The position numbers and the translations under genes were made by a program. From the NCBI GenBank assembly GCA_964512995.1, contig CAZELM010000001.1:62001-126000 (forward strand): a DNA stretch of 64,000 nt. The letters run 5' to 3'. The stretch is from CAZELM01 sp964512995 (GTDB taxonomy: Bacteria > CSSED10-310). The notes under the pieces were generated by a model. The model was not told the DNA's origin and ran no database searches. It was given only the letters and a program-made list of their open reading frames with translations. Below are positions 48,501-54,200 of this stretch, in pieces (position 1 is the stretch's first letter; each line of letters begins with the position of its first letter).

Positions 48501-48837
48501 GATGCGGTTCACCAGCGGATGACGTAAAGATGAGATAGGTTCCTTCTGGAGACCATGTGACATTCCGGGTAGACGGATCTCCCAGGATGGTCAACCGTTT
48601 CAGATTGCCTCCGGTAGCCGGTATGGAATAAATATCCGGCATTCCATCTTCTTGTGCTGTGAAGGAGATACATTTTCCATCGGGTGAGAATGCGGGGTTG
48701 AGTATGAAACTTCGGTTTGTGGTCAATCGGTGAGCAACTCCTCCGTCTACAGATGCGATCCATAAATCATCATCACTGATGAACGCGATCGTGTTTTCAT
48801 AAATTGTGGCTTCTCGATAATATCCTGACAATGACAT
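45586..48837 (-). CDS. tricorn-type serine protease
   Basis: Large self-compartmentalising protease that degrades peptides released by other proteases. 1083 residues: two beta-propellers (about 10-590) with TolB-like blades such as SPDGKCISFTA and WSPDGHWLAYDF, a helical C1 domain, PDZ (about 790-850; PIQPGDCLVAINGTPL) and C2 catalytic domain with nucleophile Ser in CDEFSGSDGDIISHNFKQ. The open frame runs 89 codons further upstream, but the ATG at 48837 has GGGAG eight bases before it and lies just downstream of a good promoter, so the extension is not coding. Works in family members with aminopeptidases; an M42 peptidase is at the window start. Confidence 0.92.
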   Translation of the reverse strand: MSLSGYYREATIYENTIAFISDDDLWIASVDGGVAHRLTTNRSFILNPAFSPDGKCISFTAQEDGMPDIYSIPATGGNLKRLTILGDPSTRNVTWSPEGTYLIFTSSAGEPHPSLSFFYRVDKNGLLPEKLPYGWGRSLSFGPGGGIVLGRHGREPAHWKRYRGGLMGEIWIDLTGNGHFHKLLSIDSNLTFPMWIGDRVYFMGDHEGCGNLYSCQLDGSDIKRHTDHDDFYLRNPRTDGKRIIYHAGGDLFIFDPASQRTRKIDIEFHSPRSQCNSKIIDAARYLESWDLHPEGHSIAATVRGKPVTFGLWEGAVRQDGIPTGEVRYRLTSWMNDGNHILTVSDEGGEDRLEIHGTHGIKNSRRFPFQLDHIHRLAMCPTRDEVVLTTIKHELLWIDLNSGKKKQLDINPWHAIHHVDWSPDGHWLAYDFGISPNRSAIKIFQLSSGESWIITDPIQTDFAPAFDPDGRYLYFLSRRIFDPVRDTLDFQYGFPKGIQPMLITLQNSLRSPFIPTPKSLEGTPVDKNPSVSSTDNPKPIVIDLADIQNRVIAFPVPDGRYYKINASSDKVFFLAEPIEGTLHRPWLSEEPESRASLEYYDLIKQKHDIFVTDISDFKVSRDGRTIIYNAGRKLRAVQSSTKPDKGGAASPPNRDSGWINLDRIRVTIYPRIEWKQMYHETWRLLRDHYYASDMAGVDWNAVRIRYLPLLDRISTRSELSDVLWELGGEMGTSHCYEIGGDYPPAPRGTIGCLGADFRYDQATDGYVFTHIVKGDSWDCSHNSPLNQPGVPIQPGDCLVAINGTPLNQHTPPAQCLIGFADEEVTITVIHQSGDQKDYTIKTLTSDRDARLRELINRNTAFVHEKTNDRVGYIFASDMGPRGFSQFYRAFLAEVERDGLILDVRGNGGGHVSALLLERLNRKQLGYAVPRYGSIEPSPPYCVRGPIIALCDEFSGSDGDIISHNFKQMKLGLLIGRRTWGGVVGISSNYLLVDNTLTTQPEFYHYMNDIGWNLENHGAEPDIIIEITPQDAANGRDPQLETAIREILNQLHAFPISKPDLGAHPIRKAPKLPPQQQTPIDESPT

Positions 48838-48889
48838 TTGCAGTACTCCCAGCCAATAGTTTAAAAATCCTTCGTTATCCAAGTGCAGA

Positions 48890-48917
48890 AATATAAGGAA
48901 AGCAAAGCCAATGTCAA
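48890..48917 (-). promoter_or_regulatory. tricorn promoter
   Basis: On the minus strand, TTGACA (48917-48912), a 16-bp spacer and TATATT (48895-48890) stand about 50 bp before the tricorn ATG. Both hexamers are near perfect. This supports the 48837 start and excludes the longer frame. Confidence 0.7.
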
Positions 48918-49119
48918 TGAGGACCATCGGGTCTGGTCGGGATGATATGTATGCCAGATCGAGCACAGAAGAGCGCGATGATTTAGAATAAGTTAAGCGG
49001 TGAATTGATACTCCGAGAGTGTTGAAAGTGATTGGTTTGTCATCTGCCCGTATCAGCGCACTCTCGATTTCTGACAGCAGATCTTTGTATTCTTGAAACT
49101 CCATGAGGTTCCGTTCGAT
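48918..49119 (-). other. flank between tricorn promoter and repeat array; possible gene remnant
   Basis: The minus-strand frame that contains the LQQSDSR heptads continues here as a coiled-coil-like stretch (IERNLMEFQEYKDLLSEIES...) and then runs into the tricorn promoter. It may be the decayed end of a heptad-repeat protein. With five stop codons in the repeat and a promoter inside its 3' part, an intact gene is unlikely. No family is recognised. Confidence 0.3.
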
Positions 49120-49476
49120 GACGTTGTCAGACTGCTGAAGTCGGCTGTCAGACTGCTGAAGTCGGCTGTCAGACTGCTGAAGTGCGCTGTCAGATTGCTG
49201 AAGTCGGCTGTCAGATTACTGAAGTCGGCTGTCAGATTACTGAAGTCGGCTGTCAGACTGCTGAAGTCGGCTGTCAGACTGCTGAAGTCGGCTGTCAGAT
49301 TACTGAAGTCGGTTGTCAGATTGCTGAAGTGCGCTGTCAGACTGCTGAAGTGCGCTGTCAGACTGCTGAAGTCGGCTGTCAGATTACTGAAGTCGGCTGT
49401 CAGCTTGCTGAAGTCGGCTGTCAGACTGCTGAAGTCGGTTGTCAGATCGCTGAAGTGCGCTGTCAGATTACTGAAG
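49120..49476. repeat. 21-bp tandem repeat array, 17 units
   Basis: Seventeen directly adjacent 21-bp units without spacers. Each unit starts (T)CGGCTGTCAG and ends CTGAAG, with a variable 4-base core between (ACTG in 9 units, ATTA in 5, others singly or twice) and a TCGG/TGCG switch at the beginning. Because 21 is a multiple of three, long frames stay open: plus-strand VRLLKSA heptads (from TTG 49093), plus-strand Q-T-A-E-V-G-C, and minus-strand DFSSLTA. The minus-strand LQQSDSR frame is broken by five TAA codons, each one base from CAA. No ribosome site supports any of these frames. Confidence 0.95.
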
Positions 49477-49545
49477 GACGGGTTATAAATCGAGTTCACA
49501 CTGCCGGATTCACGTTAATGGAATTTCAACTTTTTGAAAAAATAC

Positions 49546-49574
49546 TTGACATAGAAACAGGAGTTGGGTAGTAA
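49546..49574 (+). promoter_or_regulatory. possible tRNA-Val promoter
   Basis: A perfect TTGACA (49546-49551) followed after 17 bp by TAGTAA (49569-49574), a poor -10. It lies about 50 bp before tRNA-Val. The -35 is convincing and the -10 is not. Confidence 0.35.
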
Positions 49575-49626
49575 TAGGGTCGGTTGCAGTACTTTTGATG
49601 TGACACGAGTTGATCAGGAGTTCTGA

Positions 49627-49698
49627 AGGCGCGTAGCTCAGGGGGAGAGCACTTCCTTGACGCGGAAGGGGCCAGGGGTTCAAATCCCCTCGCGCCTA
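49627..49698 (+). tRNA. tRNA-Val (GAC anticodon)
   Basis: 72 nt: acceptor AGGCGCG/CGCGCCT, D arm GCTC-AGGGGGA-GAGC, anticodon stem CTTCC/GGAAG with loop TTGACGC (anticodon GAC), T arm AGGGG-TTCAAAT-CCCCT. Discriminator A; CCA is not encoded. The first pair is A1-U72, whereas bacterial valine tRNAs normally begin with G1-C72. Confidence 0.93.
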
Positions 49699-49758
49699 TG
49701 CATGTTTTTGGGGGAAACTCCAAAACGATCGTGTCCTGAAAATAATCATGAGACATGA

Positions 49759-49840
49759 GGGGCTCTGGCAAACTTCGTAAATCGGAGGTTTGTCCATAGC
49801 CCTATTTCTTACAAGGGATAAATGAACTGGGGGAAACCCC
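49759..49840 (+). promoter_or_regulatory. structured thrS leader
   Basis: Between tRNA-Val and thrS are two predicted hairpins. The first (49759-49802) pairs GGGCT with AGCCC and inside it CAAAC with GTTTG. The second (49829-49840) is GGGG-GAAA-CCCC, a GNRA tetraloop hairpin ending directly at the GAGG ribosome site of thrS. Such placement could control ribosome access; the first could also act as a weak terminator. No T-box sequence is visible. Confidence 0.45.
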
Positions 49841-49849
49841 GAGGTGATC

Positions 49850-51778
49850 ATGGTGGATCAGATACAAATAAAAATCGCGAATGGCTCTGAGATCCCGGTT
49901 CCCAAGGGAATATCAGTCAATGAATTCATCAAGAAGGCATTTTCCGGAGAAGCAAAAAAAGTCTATGCGGTCCTGTTTAACGGCGACGTAAAGGATATCC
50001 GGGAATTTCTTGAAGTTGATGGAGAGGTGGAGTTCATTACTGAAGAACATCCGCAGGTATTGGATGTTTTGCGTCACAGCGGCTCACATATTCTGGCTCA
50101 AGCGGTATTGCAGTTGTTCCCAGAAGCCAAATTGGGCATAGGACCATCGACAACTGATGGATTTTATTACGATTTCCTGGTTCCGAAACCATTTGAACCA
50201 TCCGATCTGGTGGAAATCGAAAAAACCATGCTCCGGCTGGTCAAAAAAAATATGACGTTTGAGCGGCAGGAAATGAGCAGTGAAGAGGCGATCCGGTTTT
50301 TTGAATCGCGGGGCGAAGTATTCAAGGTTGAATTGATTCGTGATCTGAATGTTGATCATGTCACAATTTTCAAGCAGGGCGATTTTGTGGATCTTTGCCG
50401 GGGGCCTCATGTCTGGCATACGGGTCAGATAAAAGTCGTGAAGCTGTTATCGATAGCGGCCGCTTATTGGAGAGGCGATGAGTCCCGTCCTGTGTTGCAG
50501 CGGATCTATGGTACTGCGTTTCTGTCACAGGAAGATTTGGATAAATTCCTCGAAATGCGGGAAAAGATCAAGCAGCGGGATCATCGGAAATTGGGCAAGG
50601 AATTGGATTTCTATTCCGTTCATGAGGATGTGGGAGCCGGGTTGATTTTCTGGCATCCCAAGCTGGCGATGGTCCGTCATCTGATTGAGAATTTCTGGCG
50701 TGAGGAGCATCTGCACCGGGGATATGGGTTTGTCTATACGCCACATATCGCTCGGGAGCGTATTTACGAAACATCCGGACATCTCCAGAACTATTCCGAG
50801 AATATGTATTCGGCATTATTGATCGATGAGCAGCCGTACCGGCTGAAGCCGATGAACTGCCCTGGCCACATCAAGATTTATCAGACACGTTTGCGCAGTT
50901 ATCGGGATCTGCCGATTCGATATTGTGAACTGGGAACAGTTTATCGATATGAACGCAGTGGTACATTGCATGGGATGCTGCGAGTTCGGGGATTCACGCA
51001 AGATGATGCCCATGTATTTTGTACACCCAGACAAATTGCTGATGAAGTGTATCAGATTCTTGATTTAGTGGATACATTGATGCGTGCCTTCGGGTATACA
51101 TACAAGATTTTCCTGGCAACACGCCCCGAAAAATACCTCGGCTCTGATGAGGAATGGGAATGGTCGACGAATGCATTGCGAGAGGCTTTGGACCGTTGGG
51201 GACAGAGCTACGAAATAGATGCGGGTGGAGGCGTCTTCTATGCTCCCAAAATAGATATCAAATTAACCGATGCATTGGGTCGTGAATGGCAAGGACCGAC
51301 GATTCAGGTCGATTTGAATCTGCCGAAACGATTTGGGGTGAGTTATATTGGAGAAGACAATCAGGAGCATGAGGTTATCATGATCCACCGGGCTGTATTG
51401 GGTTCCATGGAGCGTTTTGTTGGTGGATTGATCGAGCATGTGGGTGGCGCGTTCCCCGTGTGGATCGCTCCCGTTCAGATCATCGTCATGCCGATAACCA
51501 GTGCTCAGGAGCCGTATGGCCGAGCTGTTTTCCAGCGCTTGAATCAAGAAGGATTCCGAGTGGAACTGGACAACCGGAATGAAAAAATTGGATTTAAAAT
51601 TCGTGAAGCTCAGCAACAAAAAATACCGTATATGCTCGTGCTTGGCGGGAAAGAAGCCGAGCAGGGGAATCTTTCGGTCCGACATCGGAAGCAGGGTGAC
51701 CTGGGGGTTATGCCGTTGGATCAATTCATTGATGCCGTTCGTCGGGAAATCAGTGCAAAGATCATTGATGAGTCGTAA
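49850..51778 (+). CDS. thrS: threonyl-tRNA synthetase
   Basis: Class II synthetase for tRNA-Thr (642 residues). N-terminal TGS domain (about 5-65), editing domain with the HHxxxH-like HSGSHILAQAV and, further on, DLCRGPHVWHTGQI, catalytic domain with MNCPGHIKIY (zinc Cys), YRYERSGTLHGMLRVRGFTQDDAHVF (motif 2 region; shown here only by its key Arg), and motif 3 IHRAVLGSMERFVG; then an anticodon-binding domain (about 545-640). ATG at 49850 has GAGG five bases upstream; an in-frame GTG two codons earlier is the alternative. Heads the thrS-infC-rpmI-rplT cluster, a common bacterial order. Confidence 0.97.
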   Translation: MVDQIQIKIANGSEIPVPKGISVNEFIKKAFSGEAKKVYAVLFNGDVKDIREFLEVDGEVEFITEEHPQVLDVLRHSGSHILAQAVLQLFPEAKLGIGPSTTDGFYYDFLVPKPFEPSDLVEIEKTMLRLVKKNMTFERQEMSSEEAIRFFESRGEVFKVELIRDLNVDHVTIFKQGDFVDLCRGPHVWHTGQIKVVKLLSIAAAYWRGDESRPVLQRIYGTAFLSQEDLDKFLEMREKIKQRDHRKLGKELDFYSVHEDVGAGLIFWHPKLAMVRHLIENFWREEHLHRGYGFVYTPHIARERIYETSGHLQNYSENMYSALLIDEQPYRLKPMNCPGHIKIYQTRLRSYRDLPIRYCELGTVYRYERSGTLHGMLRVRGFTQDDAHVFCTPRQIADEVYQILDLVDTLMRAFGYTYKIFLATRPEKYLGSDEEWEWSTNALREALDRWGQSYEIDAGGGVFYAPKIDIKLTDALGREWQGPTIQVDLNLPKRFGVSYIGEDNQEHEVIMIHRAVLGSMERFVGGLIEHVGGAFPVWIAPVQIIVMPITSAQEPYGRAVFQRLNQEGFRVELDNRNEKIGFKIREAQQQKIPYMLVLGGKEAEQGNLSVRHRKQGDLGVMPLDQFIDAVRREISAKIIDES

Positions 51779-51859
51779 AATGCGTGATACGATTTATTTA
51801 ACTTTTACCGGAATCGAGTTGTTAGCAGAATGAATAAAAGAGGAAATGAAGGAGGATAT

Positions 51860-52405
51860 TTGAAGGAAGAACAGACATTCGTACCGAAAGAGTCGCAACA
51901 GAAAAAAGGCGAGTGCAGAATCAATGAACAAATCAGAGTCAAGGAAATACGGTGCATCGGACCGGATGGCGACCAGCTCGGGATTATTTCAGTGGATGAA
52001 GCATTGGATATTGCAGAAAGCCGAGGCTTGGATCTGGTCGAAGTCGCGCCTGGCGCTGAACCCCCCGTGTGTCGGATTATGGATTATGGAAAATACAAAT
52101 ACCAGAAGTCCAAACGAGACTCGAGCCGCAAAAAACAAAAGGGAGCGACCCTGAAGGAAGTAAAATTCAGGCCGAAAATCGATGAGCATGACTATAACTT
52201 TAAACGGAATCACGTTGAACGATTTTTAGCATCGGGAGCTAAAGTTCGGGTGACCATCATGTTCAGAGGCAGAGAAATGGCTCATATCGATAAAGGCCGG
52301 GAAATTCTGGATCGTGTTGCGATGGAGATGGATGAGGTTTCTCGTGTTGATCGGCCGCCAAGACTTGAAGGTCGGAACATGTATATGATACTTTCGCCCA
52401 AGTAA
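51860..52405 (+). CDS. infC: translation initiation factor IF-3
   Basis: Binds the 30S subunit and checks start codons. N-domain (RINEQIRVKEIRCIGPDG, DLVEVAPGAEPPVCRIMDYGK), lysine-rich linker, and C-domain (KEVKFRPKIDEHDYNFK, VTIMFRGREMAH). The frame opens at an ATG (51830), but the TTG at 51860 has AAGGAGG four bases upstream while the ATG has none, so I place the start there (181 residues). In many bacteria infC uses a rare start and represses itself; a TTG start would fit that. Confidence 0.95.
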   Translation: MKEEQTFVPKESQQKKGECRINEQIRVKEIRCIGPDGDQLGIISVDEALDIAESRGLDLVEVAPGAEPPVCRIMDYGKYKYQKSKRDSSRKKQKGATLKEVKFRPKIDEHDYNFKRNHVERFLASGAKVRVTIMFRGREMAHIDKGREILDRVAMEMDEVSRVDRPPRLEGRNMYMILSPK

Positions 52406-52462
52406 TGAGGCGATCAGTACGTTCTGTAATAAGCGAATTAATTAGTAATCAATGAGGTGATT

Positions 52463-52660
52463 ATGCCAAAGATAAAAACGAATCGTGGAGCTGCAAAGCG
52501 GTTCCGATCGACCGGCAGTGGGAAGATCGTACGTCGGAAAGCATTTGCGAGTCATATTCTGACAAAGAAAACGCGAAAGCGAAAACGTAATCTACGGAAA
52601 TCTACGGTTGTGCATGAGTCAAATTTTAAGCCCATCAAAGAGATGTGTCCTTTTATTTAA
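52463..52660 (+). CDS. rpmI: 50S ribosomal protein L35
   Basis: 65-residue, strongly basic ribosomal protein L35 (MPKIKTNRGAAKRF ... FASHILTKKTRKRKRNLR). ATG at 52463 with GAGGTGAT upstream; a GTG two codons earlier is part of that ribosome site. Middle of the infC-rpmI-rplT operon. Confidence 0.97.
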   Translation: MPKIKTNRGAAKRFRSTGSGKIVRRKAFASHILTKKTRKRKRNLRKSTVVHESNFKPIKEMCPFI

Positions 52661-52706
52661 TTACCGCATAACTAAATTTTGAGTTTATAAATCGGAGGTT
52701 TACATT

Positions 52707-53063
52707 ATGGCCAGAGTTAAAGGCGGCACCGTCACTCGCCACCGTCGAAATAGATTGTTCAAGATGACCAAGGGGTACCGTGGTACTCAGGGATCCCGTT
52801 TCAGATCAGCACAAGAGGCGGTTTTCAAAGCGGGAACCCATTCTTACCATGATCGAAAGCGTAAAAAACGGGAATTTCGGGTTTTATGGATCCAGCGGAT
52901 CAATGCAGCTACGCGATTACATGGTTTGGCATATAACCAATTCATCCACGGATTGAACCTTGCAGGCATAACCCTGGATCGGAAAATTTTGGCAGATCTG
53001 GCCATGAATGAACCCGACACGTTTGCGGAATTAGTCACGAAGGCAAAACAAAACTTACTGTAA
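52707..53063 (+). CDS. rplT: 50S ribosomal protein L20
   Basis: 118-residue L20, which binds 23S rRNA early in assembly and in some bacteria represses its own operon. N-terminal RVKGGTVTRHRRNRLFKM and GYRGTQGSRFRSAQEAVFK; C-terminal INAATRLHGLAYNQFIHGL. GGAGGT precedes the ATG by eight bases. Confidence 0.98.
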   Translation: MARVKGGTVTRHRRNRLFKMTKGYRGTQGSRFRSAQEAVFKAGTHSYHDRKRKKREFRVLWIQRINAATRLHGLAYNQFIHGLNLAGITLDRKILADLAMNEPDTFAELVTKAKQNLL

Positions 53064-53078
53064 TTGCTTTACTTGGAG

Positions 53079-53405
53079 ATGAATACTTTGATAGAATTAA
53101 ATAATGGATCAGGCAATCAGGAATTGGAAAGAGTTTTTGAAATTCTTGAATCGAAAATTGCACAAGCTGCAAAGAAGATCGATGACCTGAAAAACGAAAA
53201 CCAGCGGCTCAACGAGACGCTTTTTGAAGCAAATAACCGGATCGCGCAGACAGAACGCGAATTAGAAGCAGCGAATGAAAAGCTGGTGGAGGCTGAGCAG
53301 TGGAAGGCTCAAGTCCAGGATCTTACCCGAGTCAAAAATATCGTAGCCGGCAAGATCGAGAATTTATTGCACCAGATCGACAACCTTCCCTTGCTGGATC
53401 AGTAA
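53079..53405 (+). CDS. small coiled-coil protein (ZapB-like)
   Basis: A 108-residue, nearly all-helical acidic coiled coil (NQELERVFEILESKIAQAAK, KNENQRLNETLFEANNRIAQ) directly before zapA. Length and composition resemble division protein ZapB, which bridges to ZapA; this is by context, not by a diagnostic motif. The frame opens with TTG at 53064. ATG 53079 follows GGAG with no gap, while TTG 53088 is nine bases from that GGAG, so the exact start is open. Confidence 0.7.
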   Translation: MNTLIELNNGSGNQELERVFEILESKIAQAAKKIDDLKNENQRLNETLFEANNRIAQTERELEAANEKLVEAEQWKAQVQDLTRVKNIVAGKIENLLHQIDNLPLLDQ

Positions 53406-53716
53406 CAGCCTCAGCCGACAACCATCAGAATGCCGAAGGACCACAAATTCAGCGCATCGAGATAGAAATTTTTGGTCAGAAATATATTGTTTCCGGCGCT
53501 GGTGACTGTGAGAAGATTAAGGCCATTGGCCGGTTTTTAGATCGAGAAATGCATGAGATCGCTCAACAAAGCAGAGGTGTATCTGTATTAAAAATCGCCA
53601 TATTGGCGGCGTTGAATATCTGTGAACGGATGATTGTCCAGCAAGAGGAAACCATCCAACTCAAAGAAAAAATTGAATCATTAATATCTTTGCTGAGTGA
53701 AGTGATTGATAAATAA
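53300..53716 (+). CDS. zapA: cell division protein ZapA
   Basis: FtsZ-ring stabiliser. Conserved region RIEIEIFGQKYIVSGAGD followed by helices with LDREMHEIAQQ and ILAALNICERMI, then a C-terminal coiled coil. The only standard in-frame start is GTG 53300, deep within the preceding gene, which would add about 46 unconserved residues. An ATT at 53447, preceded by GAAGGA at seven bases, would start exactly at the conserved domain (89 residues, the usual length). I report the frame from the GTG but consider the ATT start likely. Confidence 0.8.
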   Translation: MEGSSPGSYPSQKYRSRQDREFIAPDRQPSLAGSVTASADNHQNAEGPQIQRIEIEIFGQKYIVSGAGDCEKIKAIGRFLDREMHEIAQQSRGVSVLKIAILAALNICERMIVQQEETIQLKEKIESLISLLSEVIDK

Positions 53717-53903
53717 TAGTAATGAGACCGAACATTGCATCATGGAAGGATTTTGAGACAGGTTACGGATGGTGGTACGACAGTGTCGGGTTCGAAATGA
53801 TAATGTTTAGAATATTACAAGGTATTGATATCTTGTTTACTTGTTTGATCAGAACTATTATCGGTGGTGAAGCCGGTAGTCGAAACAAATCATACTCGCT
53901 TAT

Positions 53904-54090
53904 TTTCCCTCCTGTGGTGTTTGTGATGGTGTGGGAATGTTTGAGCCAACAATTTTGTTTTGGGAGCTTAATATCGAGAGTGGATATCATGCCCGGCAAC
54001 GGGAAGTATGAAACGCTCGTGCAAGCACCCACCTGGTTTACCAGGTTCAATCTAACTGCATCACACGGCAACTCACGGGAGGGATTTTTA
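53904..54090 (+). ncRNA. ssrS: probable 6S RNA (SsrS)
   Basis: The 180-nt stretch folds as a long rod. Closing stem CCCTCCTGTG (53907-53916) pairs with CACGGGAGGG (54074-54083), then GTGATG (53923-53928) with CATCAC (54059-54064). A large internal bubble follows, with a small hairpin ACCTGG-TTTA-CCAGGT on its 3' side, and an apical arm with GAGC/GCTC and CCCG-GCAA-CGGG. A T run follows the last stem. CATACT (53891-53896) is a possible -10. Length, bubble architecture and position right after zapA match 6S RNA, which sequesters housekeeping RNA polymerase. No coding frame here has a start signal. Confidence 0.6.
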
Positions 54091-54200
54091 TATTTCAATC
54101 CGATCTGATTCACATCCTCCTTTCCTGAATGCAAATATTCTTCGCTAACTGAACAAAACCCATTGGTGACCAATTCAGCGTATGGGATGTTCATGAGGAG

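Noticed and set aside
48838..49104. 89-codon N-terminal extension of the tricorn frame
   Set aside because: It contains a near-perfect promoter (TTGACA-16-TATATT), and the internal ATG at 48837 has a ribosome site and begins the first propeller blade.
49120..49476. CRISPR array
   Set aside because: Units are directly adjacent with no spacers and no cas genes nearby.
49053..49499. 148-codon minus-strand frame of DFSSLTA repeats
   Set aside because: GTG start without ribosome site; the open frame is a consequence of a 21-bp unit that has no stop in this frame.
53722..54108. 128-codon open frame after zapA
   Set aside because: No ribosome site or recognisable motif, and the same DNA folds into the 6S-like rod.
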